64,000 bases of DNA. Origin: Halobacillus yeomjeoni. Its GTDB lineage: Bacteria > Bacillota > Bacilli > Bacillales > Halobacillaceae. Below, one piece after another: positions 60,037 through 64,000 of the stretch. A model generated the notes under the pieces. That model made no database searches. It was not told the DNA's origin and saw only the letters and a list, made by a program, of their open reading frames with translations. The stretch covers positions 124,001-188,000 of the forward strand of contig NZ_JAIVAI010000003.1 in assembly GCF_020171525.1 (NCBI RefSeq), read 5' to 3'. The position numbers and the translations under genes were made by a program. The stretch's first letter is position 1, and each line of letters starts with the position of its first letter.

Positions 60037-61539
60037 TTATTTGAACAGTACCTCCAACGCTTTCTTCATTTGACGGTCGTTATCTTCGTCCCGCACTTCT
60101 TTGATGATGCCTTCTTCAAGCTTACCGCCAGTTTTTTCATCTACTTCACCTGTAGTAGAAAGACCGGCATCCGCTTGGAAGGCTTTCACAGCATCTTCAG
60201 TCGCTTTGCTGAAATATCCATCTGTCCGACCCGGGTCATACCCAAGTCCTTTAAGCATTTTCTGGACATTTTTCACTTTTTCATTATTATCGTTGACCTT
60301 CAAAGGCTTCTTCACTTCCACCGGATTGGTATAAAAGTAGTCCGGCTGCTCCACTTTGACTGTCGGCTCGATGCCTTTTTCGTGGATCCAATTGCCATCC
60401 GGCGTCAACCATTTGAACAATGTCAGTTTGATCGTACTTCCATCGCCCATCGGAATCGCCTGCTGGACGGTACCTTTTCCGAAGCTCTTCGTCCCGACTA
60501 AATCATAGCCGCCGGCTTCATGCATGGTTGCAGCTAATATTTCAGATGCAGAAGCACTGCCTTCATCCATCAACACAGTAACCGGGTAGTCTTTCTTCTC
60601 TTTCGTATCGGAGAAGTAACGAGACTTTTCACCTTTACGATCTTCGACCTGTACAATCGGCTTGTCATCCGGAATGAATTCTTTTAAGATTTCCTGGACA
60701 TCTGTGAACAACCCACCTGGGTTTCCACGGACATCGATCACGAGTCCTTCCATCCCTTCTTTTTCAAGCTTTTCCAGCGCTTGAGTGAATTCTTCAGATG
60801 TTTTTTCAGAGAAGGAGGTGATTTCGATGACACCGACGTTCTTTCCGTCCACTTTCTTCGTATCTGTATAGACCGTTTCCAAAGGAATGTCATCGCGCGT
60901 AATCTTTATGTTCAATGGCTCGCTGACGCCAGGACGCTCAACTTGAAGTGAGACTTCTGTTCCTTTTTCGCCCCTGATTTTAAGCACAGCTTCATATAAA
61001 TCAAGGCCTTTGACACTTTCACCATCGACTTTGATGATTTGGTCATTGGGTTTCAGTCCAGCTTCTTCTGCTGGTGAACCTTTGATTGGAGCGACGATCG
61101 TCACTTTGTCATTAACCATACTGACTTCGGCACCGATGCCTTCAAAGGAAGACTCAATGGATTGATTGAATTGTTCCATCGTTTCTTTGTCCATATAAAC
61201 ACTATATGGATCCTCCAGCGTATCCAACATCCCCTGAATCGCACCTTCAATCAACTCATCCTTATTGACCTCACTGACATAATTATCCTTGATGATGCCA
61301 TAAGCTTGGGATATTTTTTTCAACTCTTTGCTTCCTGCCATATCTTCAAGAAGCTTTTTACGCTCTTCTTCAGAAAGACTGGCAAAATTGCCTTGATCGG
61401 CATTCGCGATCTGCCCGCTTTTTTCCTCTGTCTTTTGATCACTGCTTGCGAAGTACTCTATGCCTATGTAAGAACCTGCAGCTCCCAATAGGACCGCCAA
61501 CGCCATCAATAGCGCTATCGAACGCGGTTTAATATTCAT
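60037..61539 (-). CDS. ctpB: Carboxy-terminal processing protease CtpB (S41)
   Basis: Exported serine protease of about 500 residues. Order: N-terminal membrane anchor (about 8-28), PDZ domain (about 110-190, GSPAEEAGLKPNDQIIKVDGESVKG), S41 protease with the Ser in DEGSASASEILAAT (about 328) and Lys in GTKSFGKGTVQ (about 353), and a C-terminal peptidoglycan-binding domain (about 415-475, VKNVQKMLKGLGYDPGRTDGYFSKATEDAVKAFQ). In B. subtilis CtpB cleaves SpoIVFA during sporulation. ATG 61539 has AGAAGGGTG upstream; a GTG at 61548 is an alternative. Confidence 0.93.
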   Translation of the reverse strand: MNIKPRSIALLMALAVLLGAAGSYIGIEYFASSDQKTEEKSGQIANADQGNFASLSEEERKKLLEDMAGSKELKKISQAYGIIKDNYVSEVNKDELIEGAIQGMLDTLEDPYSVYMDKETMEQFNQSIESSFEGIGAEVSMVNDKVTIVAPIKGSPAEEAGLKPNDQIIKVDGESVKGLDLYEAVLKIRGEKGTEVSLQVERPGVSEPLNIKITRDDIPLETVYTDTKKVDGKNVGVIEITSFSEKTSEEFTQALEKLEKEGMEGLVIDVRGNPGGLFTDVQEILKEFIPDDKPIVQVEDRKGEKSRYFSDTKEKKDYPVTVLMDEGSASASEILAATMHEAGGYDLVGTKSFGKGTVQQAIPMGDGSTIKLTLFKWLTPDGNWIHEKGIEPTVKVEQPDYFYTNPVEVKKPLKVNDNNEKVKNVQKMLKGLGYDPGRTDGYFSKATEDAVKAFQADAGLSTTGEVDEKTGGKLEEGIIKEVRDEDNDRQMKKALEVLFK

Positions 61540-61787
61540 CGCATTCACCCTTCTGTTAATAAATTCAATGTTGTTTCTATACTAGCAAATAAGAACCTTC
61601 ACCGTAAATGTGTGTTTCTAACTGTTCTAACGTATGCCAAAACTCAGCTTAGCATGTCCACATAATTATAGAATCTATTGCTGTAAATGAAAACCTTTTT
61701 ATTGGAAAAATCGGGATAATGTCACGTCCATGAATAAACTGTGAACTCGATAGTCATGGATCAGCCTCAATCAATGGGAAATTAAAA

Positions 61788-61817
61788 AGCTGCCCCATAT
61801 CATGAGACAGCTTATCG
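61788..61817 (-). terminator. Terminator immediately after ftsE, where ftsX would be expected
   Basis: AAGCTG-C-CAT/ATG-G-CAGCTT-type stem with two mismatches; TTTTTAA follows on the minus strand, within 35 bases of the ftsE stop. The rest of 61549-61820 has no ORF of meaningful length on either strand. Confidence 0.75.
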
Positions 61818-61820
61818 CCA

Positions 61821-62507
61821 TTAAAATTCGTAGCCGTAATCACCTTTCATTTCATCACGTGCAATCATGCCATCCTCAATCGCGATGACACGCTTACGAA
61901 TCGTGTTCACGATTTCTTTACTGTGGGTAGCCATTAAGACGGTGGTACCACCTTCATTGATTTCCTCTAAAATGTGCATGATTTCCCAGGAAGTATCAGG
62001 GTCTAGGTTACCCGTAGGCTCATCGGCAATCAGAATCTTAGGATGGTTGACAATGGCACGAGCAATCGATACCCTCTGCTGTTCACCGCCTGACAATTCA
62101 TCCGGGATGAAACGAGCTTTGTTTTTTAGACGAACTTGATCTAAAACGTCCATCACCCGGCGGCGGATGTTATTCGGATTCTCCTCGATCACTTCCAAAG
62201 CGAAAGCGACGTTTTCATAAACCGTCAATTGTGGTAGCAGCCTGAAATCCTGATAAACGACACCAATTTGTCGACGTAGTTTAGGTACTTTTCTTTCTTT
62301 CATGGAATATAGGTCATAATCGATGACTTTTACCGTTCCTTTAGTAGGCTTTTCCTCACGGTAGATCAATTTAGTAAACGTCGATTTCCCGGCTCCACTC
62401 GGACCGACAACATATACGAATTCACCTTGATCGATTTTTACATCCAGACCGTTTAACGCAGTCACACCATTGGGGTAAGTCTTATATACGCCCTGCATAT
62501 CTATCAT
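61821..62507 (-). CDS. ftsE: Cell-division ATP-binding protein FtsE
   Basis: ABC-type ATPase that with FtsX controls peptidoglycan hydrolases (CwlO in B. subtilis). 228 residues from ATG 62507, with AAGGTG upstream; a GTG at 62519 is the alternative. Walker A GPSGAGKSTFTKL, IGVVYQDFRLLPQLTVYENVAFALEV, signature ELSGGEQQRVSIARAI, Walker B ILIADEPTGNLDPDTSWEIM and H-loop ATHSKEIVN are intact and the C-terminus (DEMKGDYGYEF) is family-like, so the protein looks functional. The partner gene ftsX, normally overlapping, is missing and a terminator follows. Confidence 0.95.
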   Translation of the reverse strand: MIDMQGVYKTYPNGVTALNGLDVKIDQGEFVYVVGPSGAGKSTFTKLIYREEKPTKGTVKVIDYDLYSMKERKVPKLRRQIGVVYQDFRLLPQLTVYENVAFALEVIEENPNNIRRRVMDVLDQVRLKNKARFIPDELSGGEQQRVSIARAIVNHPKILIADEPTGNLDPDTSWEIMHILEEINEGGTTVLMATHSKEIVNTIRKRVIAIEDGMIARDEMKGDYGYEF

Positions 62508-62634
62508 AGTTTCAATCACCTTATACTTTCGTTTATTTCTTTATGTCTTTTATCTGAAAACACCTCTATTATAACATTCATTTTCGATATTTTTAGACAA
62601 AAAATATTACATTTCCTTTTCAATTGTCTATACA

Positions 62635-62663
62635 CTAAAAAAGCCCGGCACCAAGCCGGACTT
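62635..62663 (-). terminator. cccB terminator
   Basis: AAGCCCGGC/GCCGGACTT stem (one mismatch) with a 4-base loop; TTTTTT follows on the minus strand. Confidence 0.88.
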
Positions 62664-62682
62664 TTCCTTACGTAAGTATTCT

Positions 62683-63102
62683 TTATTTCATCGTCGCCAA
62701 CCAGCCTGCAATCAGCTGGGCGTCTTCGTCGGAAACTTGCTCTTGAGCAGGCATGCTTCCTTGTCCATTCTTAATGATGTTCACGATTTCATCAGCAGAG
62801 TATTTTGACCCGATCTGTGCCAGAGCCGGTCCAAATCCACCGCCCAGTTCACCACCGTGACAGCTGGAGCAGTTGTTCTGGTACGCTTTTTCAGCGGCAG
62901 CCGTATCAACGGTACCCTCACCGCCACCTTCTGTACCTTCTCCTGAATCATCTCCAGTCGTATCTTCTGTACCCTCATCGGCTTTTTCTTCCGTTGCAGG
63001 CTCTTCAGATGTGTCCTCAGATGTCCCTTCGTCTCCGCCGCCACCGCATGCGCCTAAGACAAGGACCATGGCAAATAAAAGTGCGAAAAGTAATTTCTTC
63101 AT
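62683..63102 (-). CDS. cccB: Cytochrome c-551, lipoprotein type
   Basis: Membrane-anchored small cytochrome c of 139 residues. Lipoprotein signal peptide 1-18 with lipobox LGAC (Cys19), then a roughly 47-residue linker made almost only of Gly, Glu, Asp, Thr and Ser, then a class I cytochrome domain with the heme motif CSSCH (78-82) and the axial Met in GSMPAQ. It probably carries electrons to a terminal oxidase. The position next to ftsE and yvjA matches B. subtilis. The long acidic linker fits a halophile. Confidence 0.93.
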   Translation of the reverse strand: MKKLLFALLFAMVLVLGACGGGGDEGTSEDTSEEPATEEKADEGTEDTTGDDSGEGTEGGGEGTVDTAAAEKAYQNNCSSCHGGELGGGFGPALAQIGSKYSADEIVNIIKNGQGSMPAQEQVSDEDAQLIAGWLATMK

Positions 63103-63153
63103 GTCATCGGTACCCCCTTATCACTAAAACAGTATAGAGGTATTATAACCGAC

Positions 63154-64000
63154 TTATGTCGTTTTGAAACCTTCCCCGAGAACCTCTGTTGCATTCATCG
63201 CTACGACGAATGCCCCCGGATCGACCATCTTGACGGTTTGTGTCAATTTAATGAATTCATTTTGCTGGACGACGCACATGACAACACGGCGCTCACGTTC
63301 CGTATATCCCCCAGCTCCGCTCAACACAGTCACACCTCGATCGATTTCCTCGAAAATCGAATCACGCACATCCTCGACATATTCTGTAATAATCATGACA
63401 TTTTTTGAAGTATTGAAACCGACTTGTACAAAATCGATGGTCCGGCTCGTTGCAAACAAACCAATCAATGCATACAACCCTTCTTCTAGTGAAAATACGA
63501 GCGCAGATGTCACGACAATCATACCATCCAGCAGAGCAACGCTGATGCCAAGTGGAAGGTGGGTGAACTTATGGACCACTTGTGCTGCGAGATCGATTCC
63601 ACCTGTAGATGCACGACCTCGGAAAACGATTCCAAGACCCAGACCGACACCCATGCCGCCAAAGATCGCCCCGAGTAAAGAGTTATCCGTAGCTGCATCA
63701 ATGTCACTCGTCAACAGGACGAACAAAGGTAGTACAATCGTTCCGACAAACGATTTTAAACCGAAGTTCTTTCCTAATATGACAACTCCGATGATGAACA
63801 ATGGAATATTGAGCACCCATTGCACGACTCCAGGCTCCCAGTCAAAAACAGCTTTGGTGATTGTACTTATACCCGCAACACCGCCTGATGCGATATTATT
63901 CGGTAATAGAAAAACGTTGAAAGCTAAAGCCACAAAAAATGAACCTAAAATAACAAGACTATATTCAATCAAATTTCTAAGTAGTGGTGGCAGGGGTTCC
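63154..64000 (-). CDS. yvjA: YitT-family (DUF161/DUF2179) membrane protein, 5'-truncated by window edge
   Basis: About 282 residues are visible; the frame is open to the window end (residues LPPLLRNL precede the TTG at 63972, which has no ribosome site), so the true start is outside. Five or more hydrophobic segments (DUF161, about residues 10-185) are followed by a soluble DUF2179 domain (about 205-275: MIITEYVEDVRDSIFEEIDRGVTVLSGAGGYT, VVMCVVQQNEFIKLTQTVKMVDPGAFVVAMNATEVLGEGF). The function is unknown; YitT proteins are ubiquitous in Bacilli. The order cccB-yvjA matches B. subtilis. Confidence 0.9.
   Translation of the reverse strand, partial: EPLPPLLRNLIEYSLVILGSFFVALAFNVFLLPNNIASGGVAGISTITKAVFDWEPGVVQWVLNIPLFIIGVVILGKNFGLKSFVGTIVLPLFVLLTSDIDAATDNSLLGAIFGGMGVGLGLGIVFRGRASTGGIDLAAQVVHKFTHLPLGISVALLDGMIVVTSALVFSLEEGLYALIGLFATSRTIDFVQVGFNTSKNVMIITEYVEDVRDSIFEEIDRGVTVLSGAGGYTERERRVVMCVVQQNEFIKLTQTVKMVDPGAFVVAMNATEVLGEGFKTT

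Overview
The window looks like a chromosomal segment of a low-to-mid GC, moderately halophilic Bacillaceae, most likely Halobacillus or a close relative. The evidence is a gene order that follows the Bacillus subtilis backbone (cggR-gap-pgk-tpiA-gpmI-eno; clpP; crh-whiA-glmR-rapZ-yvcI-trxB; hisZGDBHAFI; hprK-lgt-yvoD-ppaX-yvoF; yvlB/yvlD-uvrA-uvrB; minJ-ctpB-ftsE-cccB-yvjA), strong GGAGG ribosome binding sites, and acidic proteins. The genus call is inference; no rRNA gene is present. Most genes lie on the minus strand.

Layout. 1-3800 (+): 3' part of a fructose-type PTS permease, ptsH, ptsI and a small membrane ORF with a terminator. 3827-4295: composite mobile repeat (copy A). 4316-5624 (-): nitroreductase and a DUF218 protein. 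5715-12761 (-): glycolytic operon cggR-gap-pgk-tpiA-gpmI-eno with a CggR operator upstream of cggR. 12901-14005: glutaredoxin-like protein, small ORF, degenerate repeat unit E, tRNA-Arg(CCG). 14251 (+): clpP behind a promoter overlapped by a CtsR operator. 14943-21058 (-): crh, whiA, glmR/yvcK, rapZ, NUDIX, trxB, TPR protein. 21150-27576 (-): complete eight-gene histidine operon. 27868-34212 (-): membrane protein, then glpP-glpF-[repeat copy B]-glpK-glpD with two leader terminators. 34209-38120 (-): yvoF, ppaX, yvoD, lgt, hprK. 38288-38730: repeat copy C. 38787-46296 (-): yvlD, yvlB, bshB2, yojF, uvrA, uvrB with a LexA box. 46464-46585: solo repeat unit D. 46792-48375 (-): prfC. 48703-51906 (+): SWIM/SNF2 helicase. 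52019-58556: ctaA, YdjM-like protein, HAD type II dehalogenase (+), PAS-GGDEF protein, Fur-boxed siderophore ABC ATPase, small membrane protein, MetOD1-like protein. 58755-64000 (-): minJ, ctpB, ftsE (no ftsX), cccB and the edge-truncated yitT-family gene yvjA.

Much of the window belongs to one carbon-regulation circuit. PtsI phosphorylates HPr on His15, and HPr in turn feeds the PTS permease and probably GlpK (His230). HprK phosphorylates Ser46 of HPr and Crh, and PpaX is expected to remove the pyrophosphate formed in the reverse reaction. CggR senses glycolytic flux and controls the lower-glycolysis genes. GlpP controls glycerol use by antitermination.

The main unexplained signal is a family of structured about 122-bp palindromic units. 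They occur as divergent pairs inside about 450-bp elements with terminal inverted repeats and an apparent 8-bp target duplication. Their stems vary in sequence between copies but stay paired. A second anomaly is the absence of ftsX next to an intact ftsE.
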